Assembly (NCBI GenBank): GCA_015060225.1
Contig: SUYX01000004.1
Span: forward strand, 29,174-93,173
Origin: Bacteroidales bacterium
Lineage (GTDB): Bacteria; Bacteroidota; Bacteroidia; Bacteroidales; UBA932
Direction of reading: 5' to 3'
DNA length: 64,000 nucleotides
Below, one piece after another: positions 1-8,250 of the stretch (its first letter is position 1; every line of letters begins with the position of its first letter). The position numbers were made by a program, and so were the translations under genes. Under the pieces are notes generated by a model. That model saw only the letters and a list, made by a program, of their open reading frames with translations. It had not been told where the DNA came from and did no database searches.

Positions 1-180
1 ATGATTTGTCTATAATTAAAGAGCTGTTAAACAGTAATTTAAGAGGTGAGATATCAAATTAGTGGCAATTTGGTTGCTGTAGTTTGGAAAATTTTACCTA
101 AATTGCGCTGAATTTATAGTATGAACACATAACTATAACTATTTAAATACATTGTTTAATTAAAAATTTCAAAAAAAATT

Positions 181-930
181 ATGAAAAAATTTTTCATGTT
201 TTTGGCAGTTATCGGCTTCGTTGCTCTAGCTGCTAATGATGTAGTTGCTCAGACTAACGATGCTGCTGCTCAGGAGCTTCTATCAGGTGCTTCTTCTGAT
301 GTGCCAGTTTACACACAGATCAAAGCTAAATTCATTGAGGGTGGTGTAGGCTTTATGGCTGCAGTACTTCTTTGTCTTATCCTTGGTCTTGCAGTTGCTA
401 TTGAGAGAATCATTTATCTTTCACTTTCAACTACCAACACAACTAAACTTATTGCTAAAGTTGAGGATGCTCTTGCAAATGGTGGCGTAGAGGCTGCTCT
501 TGAGGTTTGCCGCAACACAAGAGGTCCAGTTGCTTCAATTTTCTACCAGGGTCTTAGCAGAATGGATCAGGGTCTTGAGGCTGTTGAGAAATCAGTAGTT
601 TCTTACGGTGGTGTTCAGGCTGCTCAGCTTGAGACAGGTCTTACTTGGTTGTCATTGTTCATTGCTATGTCTCCAAACCTTGGTTTCTTGGGTACAGTTA
701 TCGGTATGATTAGTGCATTTGATTCTATCCAGGCTGCTGGTGACATTTCACCTATCGTTGTAGCTTCAGGTATTAAACAGGCGTTGATTACTACAGTTGC
801 CGGTTTGATCGTAGCTCTTATCCTTCAGGTATTCTTCAACTATATTACATCTAAAGTTGAGAGCCTTGTTATTACTATGGAGGACGCTTCAGTATCATTG
901 ATCGACATTTTGGTAAAAGCAAAAAAATAA
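181..930 (+). CDS. exbB: MotA/TolQ/ExbB proton-channel protein
   Basis: Inner-membrane channel subunit that, with ExbD, uses the proton gradient to drive TonB-dependent outer-membrane uptake. The 249-residue protein has an N-terminal signal-like helix (1-23, ending VVAQ) and then the three family membrane helices at about 55-78, 152-181 and 201-222. Helix 2 contains the family motif LGFLGTVIGM (167-176) and helix 3 begins GIKQAL (197-202). It is followed after 11 bases by a small membrane protein and then two ExbD genes, the usual Bacteroidota order. The ATG lies after an A-rich leader without a Shine-Dalgarno, as is common in this phylum. TolQ is the alternative name; the two ExbD partners and lack of Pal/TolB nearby favour ExbB. 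Confidence 0.9.
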   Translation: MKKFFMFLAVIGFVALAANDVVAQTNDAAAQELLSGASSDVPVYTQIKAKFIEGGVGFMAAVLLCLILGLAVAIERIIYLSLSTTNTTKLIAKVEDALANGGVEAALEVCRNTRGPVASIFYQGLSRMDQGLEAVEKSVVSYGGVQAAQLETGLTWLSLFIAMSPNLGFLGTVIGMISAFDSIQAAGDISPIVVASGIKQALITTVAGLIVALILQVFFNYITSKVESLVITMEDASVSLIDILVKAKK

Positions 931-941
931 TTTAAGATAAC

Positions 942-1352
942 ATGAAATTAGTAAAATATTTTTCATATTTACTACTAGCTGTATCTGCTGTACTTATTAT
1001 TGCATTCTATGCAATGGGTACTCCAGAGGCAATGGTGTCAACAATACTTGGATGGACTTATGTTCTTATAGGTATTGCGTTAGTTTGTCTGGTTTCTCTT
1101 CCTCTAATTTACAGAGATGGTAAGAAAATGGAGAAATCTACACTTTTAGCGTATGGCATCTTTGTCGTAGTAGTTTTAGTTGCAGTATTGTTCTCAAGCA
1201 ATGCGGCACTTGATGGTGTCAATTTTGAGAAAGAGCCTTCTGCATTTGATTTTAAGTTTACTGACGGTGCTATTATGGCTGCAGGACTTTTGATAGTTAT
1301 TGCATTTATATCAATCGTTGTTGGTAATCTAAAAAGTATGTTCAGTAAGTAA
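942..1352 (+). CDS. small four-helix membrane protein in the exb operon
   Basis: Unrecognised 136-residue integral membrane protein. Four hydrophobic segments are visible at about 7-26, 34-57, 67-86 and 110-130, joined by short loops; the only sizeable soluble part is residues 88-108, which is acidic. It lies 11 bases after exbB and 22 bases before the first exbD, so it is almost certainly co-transcribed with the energy-transduction complex. I infer an accessory role in that complex from position only; no catalytic motif is visible. Similar small proteins between exbB and exbD are a familiar arrangement in Bacteroidales. Confidence 0.75.
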   Translation: MKLVKYFSYLLLAVSAVLIIAFYAMGTPEAMVSTILGWTYVLIGIALVCLVSLPLIYRDGKKMEKSTLLAYGIFVVVVLVAVLFSSNAALDGVNFEKEPSAFDFKFTDGAIMAAGLLIVIAFISIVVGNLKSMFSK

Positions 1353-1374
1353 ATAACCTTAAAGAAAAATAGAT

Positions 1375-1953
1375 ATGGCAAAATCAACTCCCGCGTTGAA
1401 TACAACTTCGAGTGCCGATATTGCGTTTTTGTTGCTTATATTCTTTTTGGTTGCTACTACTATGGATGTAGATAAAGGTATTGTGAGACGTTTGCCTCCT
1501 ATGCCTGATGAGAATCAGAAGCAGCAAGATGTAAAGGTTAACCGAAGAAATATCGTTGTGGTAAGAATCAACTCTCAAGATAGAATTCTTGCAGGTGGTA
1601 CTCCTATGGATGTAACACAGGTTAAAGATAAAATCAAAGAGTTTATTAGTAACCCATCAAATAGCGAGTCTCTTCCAGAGAAAGAGATGAAGGAAATTGA
1701 AGGATTTGGCCAGTATGCAGTTTCAAAAGGTGTTGTTTCTTTGCAGAATGACCGTGGTACAAGTTACAGTGCTTACTTGAAAGTTCAGAACGAGATAGTA
1801 AAGGCATTTAACGAAATCCGCGATGAGTTTGCAATGGTAAATTTTGGTTCTAAATATGCAGATTTGGATGAGGATAAAATGAAGATTGTCCGTGAGGCTA
1901 TTCCTCAGTCAATTTCAGAGGCTGAACCAAAAGATGTTTCAAAGAAAAGATAA
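1375..1953 (+). CDS. exbD: ExbD/TolR family biopolymer transport protein (first copy)
   Basis: Single-pass inner-membrane partner of ExbB. Residues 1-14 are cytoplasmic, followed by one membrane helix (about 15-30) that begins with the proton-carrying aspartate D15 in the context SSADIAFLL. The remaining 160 residues form the periplasmic domain. At 192 residues it is longer than E. coli ExbD (141), with an inserted charged segment after the helix. It lies 15 bases upstream of a second, more canonical ExbD gene; paired ExbDs after ExbB are characteristic of Bacteroidota, and the two may occupy different positions in the complex. Confidence 0.88.
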   Translation: MAKSTPALNTTSSADIAFLLLIFFLVATTMDVDKGIVRRLPPMPDENQKQQDVKVNRRNIVVVRINSQDRILAGGTPMDVTQVKDKIKEFISNPSNSESLPEKEMKEIEGFGQYAVSKGVVSLQNDRGTSYSAYLKVQNEIVKAFNEIRDEFAMVNFGSKYADLDEDKMKIVREAIPQSISEAEPKDVSKKR

Positions 1954-1955
1954 TT

Positions 1956-1961
1956 AGGAGG
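1956..1961 (+). promoter_or_regulatory. Shine-Dalgarno AGGAGG before second exbD
   Basis: AGGAGG seven bases upstream of the ATG at 1969. Such a full match is unusual in this window, where most genes have A-rich leaders; it fixes the start of the second ExbD and may raise its translation relative to the first. Confidence 0.6.
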
Positions 1962-1968
1962 ATTAAAG

Positions 1969-2442
1969 ATGTCAAAATTCAGTAAAAAAGGAAAGAGAGG
2001 CTTAGCAAGTTTCTCAATGTCTTCAACCTCTGATATCGTTTTCATGCTTATCTTCTTCTTCATGGTGTCAACCACCATGCGTGAGACTGATAAGTTGGTT
2101 ATGATAAAATTACCTGAGGCATCAGAGACAGCAAAATTGGAGCGCAAGGACTTGGCTTCATACATCAATATAGGTACTCCTGTTAAAGACAAACAGTCTG
2201 AGTATGGTACAGATGCACGTATCCAGTTGAACGATTCTTTCAGAAATGTTTCAGATATCCGTGACTTCATTGCTGTAGAGCGCGAGGCTATGAAAGAGAG
2301 TGACCGTCCGCTCATGCAGACTGTTATTAAAGCAGATGAAAATGTTCGTATGGGTATCATCAGTGATGTTAAACAGGAACTTAGACGTTGTTCAGCTCTT
2401 AAGATTATGTACACAGCAAGAACTGTTGAGCAGGTAAGATAA
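1969..2442 (+). CDS. exbD: ExbD/TolR family biopolymer transport protein (second copy)
   Basis: Second ExbD-type subunit, 157 residues, close to the usual family length. A basic cytoplasmic tail (KFSKKGKRG) precedes the single membrane helix at about 22-37, which carries the conserved aspartate D22 (STSDIVFML). The rest is the periplasmic domain that contacts TonB. It shares the SSADIAF/STSDIVF signature with the copy just upstream but little else, so the two are old paralogues. Last gene of the exb operon: a strong terminator follows 23 bases after the stop. Confidence 0.88.
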   Translation: MSKFSKKGKRGLASFSMSSTSDIVFMLIFFFMVSTTMRETDKLVMIKLPEASETAKLERKDLASYINIGTPVKDKQSEYGTDARIQLNDSFRNVSDIRDFIAVEREAMKESDRPLMQTVIKADENVRMGIISDVKQELRRCSALKIMYTARTVEQVR

Positions 2443-2465
2443 TCTTGAGGAATTGAATTGAATTA

Positions 2466-2490
2466 GGGTGGCTATTGCCACCCTTTTTTT
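2466..2490 (+). terminator. rho-independent terminator of the exb operon
   Basis: Perfect 7-bp stem GGGTGGC/GCCACCC (2466-2472 with 2477-2483), TATT loop, followed by seven T. Placed 23 bases after the second exbD. Confidence 0.88.
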
Positions 2491-2491
2491 G

Positions 2492-2499
2492 TATATTTG
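2492..2499 (+). promoter_or_regulatory. -7 promoter element, exported hydrolase operon
   Basis: TATATTTG matches the Bacteroides -7 consensus TAnnTTTG, directly after the exb terminator and 21 bases before the phosphatase ATG. No TTTG is seen at the expected -33 distance. Confidence 0.5.
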
Positions 2500-2520
2500 C
2501 GTGAAGTAATTCTTTAAGAT

Positions 2521-3750
2521 ATGAAAAGGAGTCTGTGTAAAGTATTGTTGGCTGCATTATGTGTTGTGATGCTGGCCAGCTCCTGCTCGCAGGAGAAGAA
2601 AGCAAAATATGTTTTCTATTTCATCGGGGATGGGATGGGTTTTTCCCACATCTCCCTTACTGAAGGATATCTGGCAACAAAGGAGGGCAAGATTGGCAAT
2701 TCTCCCCTTTGTTTTACACAATTCCCTGTAATGGGAATGGCCACAAGCTATTCTGCCAACAGGTATATAACCTGTTCTTCTGCAGCGGGTACCGCCCTTG
2801 CTACAGGGAGCAAGACAAACAACGGCATGTTGGGAGTTACACCGGATTCATCAGAACTGGTTTCTATTGCATATAAAATTCATAATGCCGGTTTCCCTGT
2901 TGGTATTACAACATCAGTTACCATTGATCATGCCACTCCAGCATCTTTTTATGCCAATTCTGCTGCCAGAAGCGACTATTATTCAATAGCACAGCAGTTG
3001 GCAAGTTCAGGTTTTGAATTTTTTGGCGGTGGCGGTTTCTATGGCGCCAAGGACAAGAGGGAGCAGGAGATGTCTCTCTATGATATAGCATCCCAGGCCG
3101 GTTACGAGTTTGCATACGGAGTTGATGAGTATGATGCCAAGAAAGGAAGTGCAGATAAAATGATCCTTTTCCAGAAGGGAGAGAAGAAAAATAACGATTT
3201 GCCATATGTTGCAGAGAGGGAGGATGGGGACCTCTCTTTACCGCAGGTTGTGGAGAGTGCAGTTGATTTCCTCAATAACCAGGATGGCTTTTTCCTGATG
3301 GTTGAGGGAGGCAAGATAGATTGGGCGGCCCATTCCAATGATTTGGCTGGGACCATCTTTGAGATGCTTGATTTTGACCAGGCTATAGCTGCAGCGTATG
3401 AGTTCTATAAACAGCATCCCGATGAAACTCTGATAGTAGTTACTGCAGACCACGAAACAGGTGGAGTAACTTTGGGGCGTGGGAAAGGCTATGTATATGA
3501 TTTGAGTGTAGTAGGGAGACCTCAGAAGGGGAATGTGGAAGGGGTCAGTACAGATGTTTCCAATTATATGAGCGGAGTTTCTGTTGATTCACTTTCTAAA
3601 GTGGCAAAGATTGGCTGGACAACAACTTCGCATACAGGTGGAGCTGTCCCTGTATTTGCAGTTGGCGCCGGCAGCGGACTCTTTGCAGGAAGGCAGGACA
3701 ATACAGATATTCCCAAGAGAATCTGTAAGGCTATGGGTGTAGAGTTTTAA
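2521..3750 (+). CDS. alkaline phosphatase (PhoA superfamily lipoprotein)
   Basis: Exported phosphomonoesterase of the alkaline phosphatase superfamily, 409 residues. The signal peptide ends in a lipobox (LASSC, Cys22), so it should be a lipid-anchored envelope enzyme. Metal-site and active-site motifs are present: GDGMG with Asp37, a catalytic-serine segment TCSSAAGTALATG with Ser86 as nucleophile, VEGGKIDWAAH, TADHETGG, and a late TSHTGG supplying the last zinc-binding His. In E. coli PhoA the residue before the serine is Asp101; here it is Cys85. First of three consecutive secreted hydrolases, 13 bases before the next. Substrate is not predictable beyond phosphate monoesters. Confidence 0.88.
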   Translation: MKRSLCKVLLAALCVVMLASSCSQEKKAKYVFYFIGDGMGFSHISLTEGYLATKEGKIGNSPLCFTQFPVMGMATSYSANRYITCSSAAGTALATGSKTNNGMLGVTPDSSELVSIAYKIHNAGFPVGITTSVTIDHATPASFYANSAARSDYYSIAQQLASSGFEFFGGGGFYGAKDKREQEMSLYDIASQAGYEFAYGVDEYDAKKGSADKMILFQKGEKKNNDLPYVAEREDGDLSLPQVVESAVDFLNNQDGFFLMVEGGKIDWAAHSNDLAGTIFEMLDFDQAIAAAYEFYKQHPDETLIVVTADHETGGVTLGRGKGYVYDLSVVGRPQKGNVEGVSTDVSNYMSGVSVDSLSKVAKIGWTTTSHTGGAVPVFAVGAGSGLFAGRQDNTDIPKRICKAMGVEF

Positions 3751-3763
3751 ATTTTATTGAGAT

Positions 3764-5314
3764 ATGAAAAGATTATTTGCTTTTGTTATTACGCTTTTTG
3801 TCTGTTTGCAGGCAGCAGTTTCTTTGCAGAGCTGTACAGCTCAGCAGATTGATAACACAGGAAGGGAATTCAGGGGTGGCTGGATTCATATTGTGGGAAA
3901 TACAAAGATAAAGGATATGACCCGTCAGGAGGTTCAGGATATGTTTGTTCAGGTACTGGATTCTATGGAGACAGCCGGTTGCAATGCGGTGATTTTTCAG
4001 GTTCGCCCTTGTGCGGATGCCTTCTACAAATCGGAGGTGGAGCCTTGGAGCAGGTATCTGTCGGGAGTACAGGGGGTTGCTCCTGCCGAGGAGTGGGATC
4101 CTATGCAGTTCATGATTGACGAAAGCCACAAGAGAGGTATGGAGTTCCATGCATGGTGCAACCCATATAGGGTTACTTTGCTGGAAACAGATTCCCTTTA
4201 CGCTGACCATATGTATTTCAAGCATCCGGAGATTTTTGTGAAACATGGCAAGCAGTTGTATTTCAATCCTGCTGAGCCCCTTTCAAGGGATTTTACCACA
4301 AAGGCTATTGCAGATATTGTAAACAGATATGATATTGAGGCGATACATTTTGATGATTATTTCTACCCTTATCCTATAGAGGGGGTTGAGTTTGACGATT
4401 CCCTTGCATTTGAGAAGTATGCTGCAGCGCAGGGCTTTGAGGTTAAGGAAGGAACTGACAGGGAGACTGTTTTGGGCGACTGGAGAAGATACAATGTTGA
4501 GTTGCTCATCAAACAGTTGAATGATACCATTAAGGCATCAAAACCTTGGGTTAGATTTGGTATAAGCCCATTTGGAATCCACAGGAACAAGAAGGATACT
4601 CCAGACAGCTCCGGCAGCAATACCAACGGCCTTTCTAATTACGACCAGTTGTTTGCAGATGTACCACGTTGGGCAGAGATTGGTATCATTGACTATGTTG
4701 TTCCCCAGCTGTATTGGGAGATTGGACACAAGAGGGCATGTTATGAGATTCTTATCAAGTGGTGGAATGATACCTGGAAGAGGGGCCAATTGTACATTGG
4801 ACAGAGTGTGGGCTCTTTCAGCAAGCCTGATGTGAACAATCCTGAAATTGACCAGACAGAGGCAAAAATGAAGCTTGTAAGGGAGTTGCCTAATGTTCAT
4901 GGCAATGTTTGGTGGCCTGCATGGAGCCTTGTAAGGAATTCTGCAGGTATGCAGGAGAAACTCAGGACAAATTACCAGAAGACACCTGCCCTTATTCCTG
5001 TTTATGCAGAGCTGGACAGCAAGGCTCCTAAAGGTGTTGAGGATATCAGGAATGAGAATGGCACAATTGTCTGGAAACAGAATGCGGCTGATGCTGCAGA
5101 CAATATGCAGAAGGCTTTATTCTATGCGGTTTATTATTTCCCTCAGGGGGTAGAGGCAGACAAGGCCAACAAGGAGTGTCTTGTAAAACTGGTTCCTGAT
5201 GCCCAATTCAATGTTGCTCAGAACCCTGCACATGCAGAAGGCGGCAAATATGTCATTACTGTGGTTGACAGGTGCTGGAATGAGAGCAAAGGGTCAAAAG
5301 TTATAGAATTCTAA
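3764..5314 (+). CDS. GHL10-type glycoside hydrolase-like lipoprotein (YngK/DUF187 family)
   Basis: 516-residue exported protein of the glycosyl-hydrolase-like 10 family. The signal peptide ends LQSC (Cys24), a lipobox. The family opening FRGGWIHIVGNTK follows, then TIM-barrel landmarks including FQVRP, the barrel-strand segment HFDDYFYP, GISPFGIHRN and IDYVVPQLYWEIG. The last ~90 residues look like a small beta-sandwich domain. Members of this family are thought to act on peptidoglycan-like or other bacterial polysaccharides, but the exact substrate is unproven. It sits between a phosphatase and a GDSL esterase, suggesting joint turnover of a decorated polymer; that is inference from position. 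Confidence 0.82.
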   Translation: MKRLFAFVITLFVCLQAAVSLQSCTAQQIDNTGREFRGGWIHIVGNTKIKDMTRQEVQDMFVQVLDSMETAGCNAVIFQVRPCADAFYKSEVEPWSRYLSGVQGVAPAEEWDPMQFMIDESHKRGMEFHAWCNPYRVTLLETDSLYADHMYFKHPEIFVKHGKQLYFNPAEPLSRDFTTKAIADIVNRYDIEAIHFDDYFYPYPIEGVEFDDSLAFEKYAAAQGFEVKEGTDRETVLGDWRRYNVELLIKQLNDTIKASKPWVRFGISPFGIHRNKKDTPDSSGSNTNGLSNYDQLFADVPRWAEIGIIDYVVPQLYWEIGHKRACYEILIKWWNDTWKRGQLYIGQSVGSFSKPDVNNPEIDQTEAKMKLVRELPNVHGNVWWPAWSLVRNSAGMQEKLRTNYQKTPALIPVYAELDSKAPKGVEDIRNENGTIVWKQNAADAADNMQKALFYAVYYFPQGVEADKANKECLVKLVPDAQFNVAQNPAHAEGGKYVITVVDRCWNESKGSKVIEF

Positions 5315-5341
5315 ATTTATCGGGAAGAAACTCAGATTTTT

Positions 5342-6031
5342 ATGAAGAAGTTTTTTGTATTGGCACTTTCATTTGTTGTTATGGCAACCGGAGTGTATGC
5401 ACAGGGAAAAAAGAAATATAGCGATCATTATTACAAGAGGACTGCACAATTTGACCAGGAGAGGCCTGTAAATTCCAGCGATATTGTAATGCTGGGGGAC
5501 AGCCTTACAGAGGGGGGGGACTGGGACTCTTATTTCAAGAATTGGCTTCCTGAAGGTGTGTCTGTTGTAAACAGGGGTATTGTGGGTGATGATGCCCCCG
5601 GTATTTATGATAGGTTGCACCAGATTCTTCCGGGTAATCCTATGAAGATTTTCCTGCTGGTTGGTGTGAACGATATCAGCCATCAGATAACATCTGATAG
5701 TGTTCTGGTTGATATTGAAAAGGTTGTTGCCCAGATTGTAGAGAAGTGCCCGGATACCAAATTGTATATACAGTCCCTTTTGCCATACAATTTTGACAAG
5801 TGCATCTACAAGACCATGAACAAGGTTGACAAGACACATGTTATCCGCAAGGTGAACAAGGGGTTGAGGAAGATGGCGCGCAAGTATAATCTGGAGTATA
5901 TTTATCTGTACGATTATCTTAAGGCACCAGGTTCGCTGCATCTGGATCCGCAATTTACTAAAGACGGTCTCCATATCAACCAGGCTGCATATAAGATTTG
6001 GGCCAATGCATTAAAGAAATATGTAGAATAA
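5342..6031 (+). CDS. secreted GDSL/SGNH-family esterase
   Basis: 229-residue SGNH hydrolase with a signal peptide (1-20, cut after VYA). All family blocks are visible: block I GDSLTEGG with nucleophile Ser54, block II glycine in NRGIVGDD, block III GVND with the oxyanion asparagine, and block V DGLH with Asp208 and His211. The family includes PAF-acetylhydrolase-like and carbohydrate acetylesterases; removal of acetyl groups from a glycan would suit the glycosidase-like neighbour upstream. No lipobox, so probably periplasmic or secreted. Last gene of the three-gene exported hydrolase group, 27 bases after the glycosidase. Confidence 0.85.
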   Translation: MKKFFVLALSFVVMATGVYAQGKKKYSDHYYKRTAQFDQERPVNSSDIVMLGDSLTEGGDWDSYFKNWLPEGVSVVNRGIVGDDAPGIYDRLHQILPGNPMKIFLLVGVNDISHQITSDSVLVDIEKVVAQIVEKCPDTKLYIQSLLPYNFDKCIYKTMNKVDKTHVIRKVNKGLRKMARKYNLEYIYLYDYLKAPGSLHLDPQFTKDGLHINQAAYKIWANALKKYVE

Positions 6032-6044
6032 TATCCATTTTTCT

Positions 6045-6052
6045 TAACTTTG
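6045..6052 (+). promoter_or_regulatory. -7 promoter element for asnS
   Basis: TAACTTTG matches TAnnTTTG, 34 bases before the asnS ATG. No matching -33 TTTG at 19 bp. Confidence 0.45.
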
Positions 6053-6086
6053 CATCTTTGTACGATTTTAGAAAAAGATTCATAAT

Positions 6087-7481
6087 ATGAGTGAGATTAA
6101 AAGAAAGAGGATTGCCCAGTTGCTTTGCGAGACTCCGGGAGTTGAAGTTGTGGCAAAAGGTTGGGTAAGGACAAAAAGAGGAAACAAGAATGTAGCCTTC
6201 ATTGCTTTGAATGACGGTTCTACAGTTAATAATATTCAGGTTGTTTGTGATGCTGCAAATTTCGCTGAGGAGTTGATGAAGAACATCACTACAGGTGCTT
6301 GTATTGCAGTTAAGGGAGATTTGGTTGAGTCTATGGGTAAAGGGCAGAGCGTTGAGATCCAGGCTAAGGAGATAGAGGTTCTTGGTACAGCGGATGTTGA
6401 GAGCTATCCTTTGCAGAAGAAGGGCCACAGCATGGAGTTCCTTAGGGAGATTGCCCACTTGAGACCACGTACAAACACCTTCGGATGTGTGCTCAGAATA
6501 AGGCATGCAATGGCATTTGCTATCCACAAATATTTCAATGACAGAGGTTTCTGCTATTTGCACACACCGCTTATCACAGCAAGTGACTGCGAGGGTGCAG
6601 GTGCAATGTTCCAGGTAACCACTATGGATTTGAACAATATCCCTAAGACAGAGTCGGGAGAGGTTGATTTCTCGGGAGATTTCTTTGGAAGACAGACTGC
6701 ACTTACAGTGAGCGGCCAGTTGGAGGGTGAGCTTGGTGCAATGGCTCTTGGTCAGATTTATACATTTGGCCCTACTTTCCGTGCTGAGAACTCAAATACC
6801 CCAAGACACTTGGCAGAGTTCTGGATGGTTGAGCCTGAGATGGCGTTCTATGAGATTGAGGACAATATGGACTTGGCAGAGGATTTCATCAAATATTGTG
6901 TGAAATATGCTTTGGACAACTGCATGGATGATCTCAAGTTCCTTAATGACATGTTTGACAAGGAGCTTATCAGCCGTCTTGAGAGTGTTATTTCAACAGA
7001 GTTTGTAAGACTTACCTATACTGAGGGTGTGGATATCCTCCTAAAGAGCGGTGAGAAGTTTGAGTTCCCTGTAGCATGGGGCATTGACCTTCAGAGCGAG
7101 CATGAGAGATATCTTGTGGAGAAGCATTTCAAGAAGCCGGTTATCCTTACAGATTATCCAAAAGATATCAAGGCGTTCTATATGAAACAGAATGAGGATG
7201 GCAAGACCGTAAGGGCAATGGATGTGCTGTTCCCTAAGATTGGTGAGATCATAGGTGGTTCACAGAGAGAAGAGAGCTTTGAGAAGCTAAGCGCCCGTAT
7301 TGCCGAGTTGAACATGGATACAACCAACTTGTGGTGGTATATGGATACCCGCCGTTTCGGTACAGCTCCTCATAGCGGTTTCGGCCTTGGATTTGAGAGA
7401 CTGTTGTTGTTTGTAACAGGTATGCAGAACATCAGGGACGTGATTCCGTTCCCAAGAACACCAAAATCTGCAGAGTTCTAA
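6087..7481 (+). CDS. asnS: asparaginyl-tRNA synthetase
   Basis: Cytosolic class IIb aminoacyl-tRNA synthetase that charges tRNA-Asn, 464 residues, the usual length. An N-terminal OB-fold anticodon-binding domain (about 15-100, [22 protein letters not shown]) is followed by the catalytic domain. Motif 2 is [21 protein letters not shown] and motif 3 is [15 protein letters not shown]. The phrase [12 protein letters not shown] separates AsnRS from AspRS and LysRS. It has its own -7 element and is followed after 17 bases by a TonB-like gene. Confidence 0.97.
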   Translation: MSEIKRKRIAQLLCETPGVEVVAKGWVRTKRGNKNVAFIALNDGSTVNNIQVVCDAANFAEELMKNITTGACIAVKGDLVESMGKGQSVEIQAKEIEVLGTADVESYPLQKKGHSMEFLREIAHLRPRTNTFGCVLRIRHAMAFAIHKYFNDRGFCYLHTPLITASDCEGAGAMFQVTTMDLNNIPKTESGEVDFSGDFFGRQTALTVSGQLEGELGAMALGQIYTFGPTFRAENSNTPRHLAEFWMVEPEMAFYEIEDNMDLAEDFIKYCVKYALDNCMDDLKFLNDMFDKELISRLESVISTEFVRLTYTEGVDILLKSGEKFEFPVAWGIDLQSEHERYLVEKHFKKPVILTDYPKDIKAFYMKQNEDGKTVRAMDVLFPKIGEIIGGSQREESFEKLSARIAELNMDTTNLWWYMDTRRFGTAPHSGFGLGFERLLLFVTGMQNIRDVIPFPRTPKSAEF

Positions 7482-7498
7482 GAACAAGATTGCCACAG

Positions 7499-8224
7499 AT
7501 GAAGTTCCTTGACTCAAAAGAGAAAAAGACCGGATTCTATACCACAGTAATATTTCATCTGGTGGTACTTATAATATTTCTCCTCACTGCAATCCACGGG
7601 GTTGTGAGTGAGGAGACTTCTTTTGTATTGGATTTCTCAAAACTGGAGGAACTGGAGGAGATAGCCAAGCAGGAGGAGCTGAAGGCGCAGGCAAGCAAGG
7701 AACTTGATGAGCTTCTCAGCGGTAGTGTTACCCCCAACCAGTACCGCAATGTGGCAGTTGACAGGTCAAACCAGCCCTTGAGGGATGACCGTTTCAAGAA
7801 TCCCAACCAGGTTTATGACGAAGCCCGGGAACTGCAGAAGAAACTTGACGCATCCCGTGCAGCAGCACTCCGCGAACAGGGTAATGATGAGGACGCAGTT
7901 GCCTCAGGAGAGAATCTTCCCGACAGCAATGCCCCACAATACAAAGGGCCTTCTGTAATATCATACTCATTGGACGGAAGGAAGGCAATTTCCTTACCTG
8001 TGCCGGCATACAAATGCCAGGGTGGGGGAGATGTAAGCATCCGCATTACAGTAAACCGTAAAGGGTATGTAACTGCAGCAACCGTTATAAGTAATGTCTC
8101 ATCCTCTGACGAATGCATTGTCCGTTCAGCCATTGATGCCGCAAAAAGGAGCCGTTTCCGCGCCTCTTCCACTGCTCCTGACAAACAGATTGGAGAAATA
8201 GTTTACCGCTTTATAGCGCAATAA
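7499..8224 (+). CDS. TonB-like energy transducer
   Basis: 241-residue inner-membrane-anchored protein with a short cytoplasmic N-terminus, one membrane helix (about 13-34, TVIFHLVVLIIFLLTAIH), a long charged spacer rich in E, K, A and Q, and a C-terminal domain (about 165-241) with the TonB pattern DVSIRITVNRKGYVTAATV. The usual proline-rich spacer is missing; the spacer here is predicted helical (LEELEEIAKQEELKAQASKEL). I chose the ATG at 7499; an upstream TTG at 7490 only adds three residues. It lies five genes from exbB/exbD rather than beside them. It could alternatively serve a TolA-like role. Confidence 0.78.
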   Translation: MKFLDSKEKKTGFYTTVIFHLVVLIIFLLTAIHGVVSEETSFVLDFSKLEELEEIAKQEELKAQASKELDELLSGSVTPNQYRNVAVDRSNQPLRDDRFKNPNQVYDEARELQKKLDASRAAALREQGNDEDAVASGENLPDSNAPQYKGPSVISYSLDGRKAISLPVPAYKCQGGGDVSIRITVNRKGYVTAATVISNVSSSDECIVRSAIDAAKRSRFRASSTAPDKQIGEIVYRFIAQ

Positions 8225-8249
8225 AAAAGGTGGCTGATGCCACCTTTTT
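8224..8249. terminator. bidirectional terminator between tonB-like gene and gltX
   Basis: Perfect 11-bp stem (8224-8234 with 8239-8249), A5GGTGGC / GCCACCT5, TGAT loop. The A tract on one arm and T tract on the other make it work in both directions; the convergent gltX stop codon follows at once. Confidence 0.85.
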
Positions 8250-8250
8250 G

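Noticed and set aside
1..180. Search for a gene or promoter at the left edge
   Set aside because: Frames are closed on both strands and no -33/-7 pair with correct spacing was found; only an AT-rich leader is visible.
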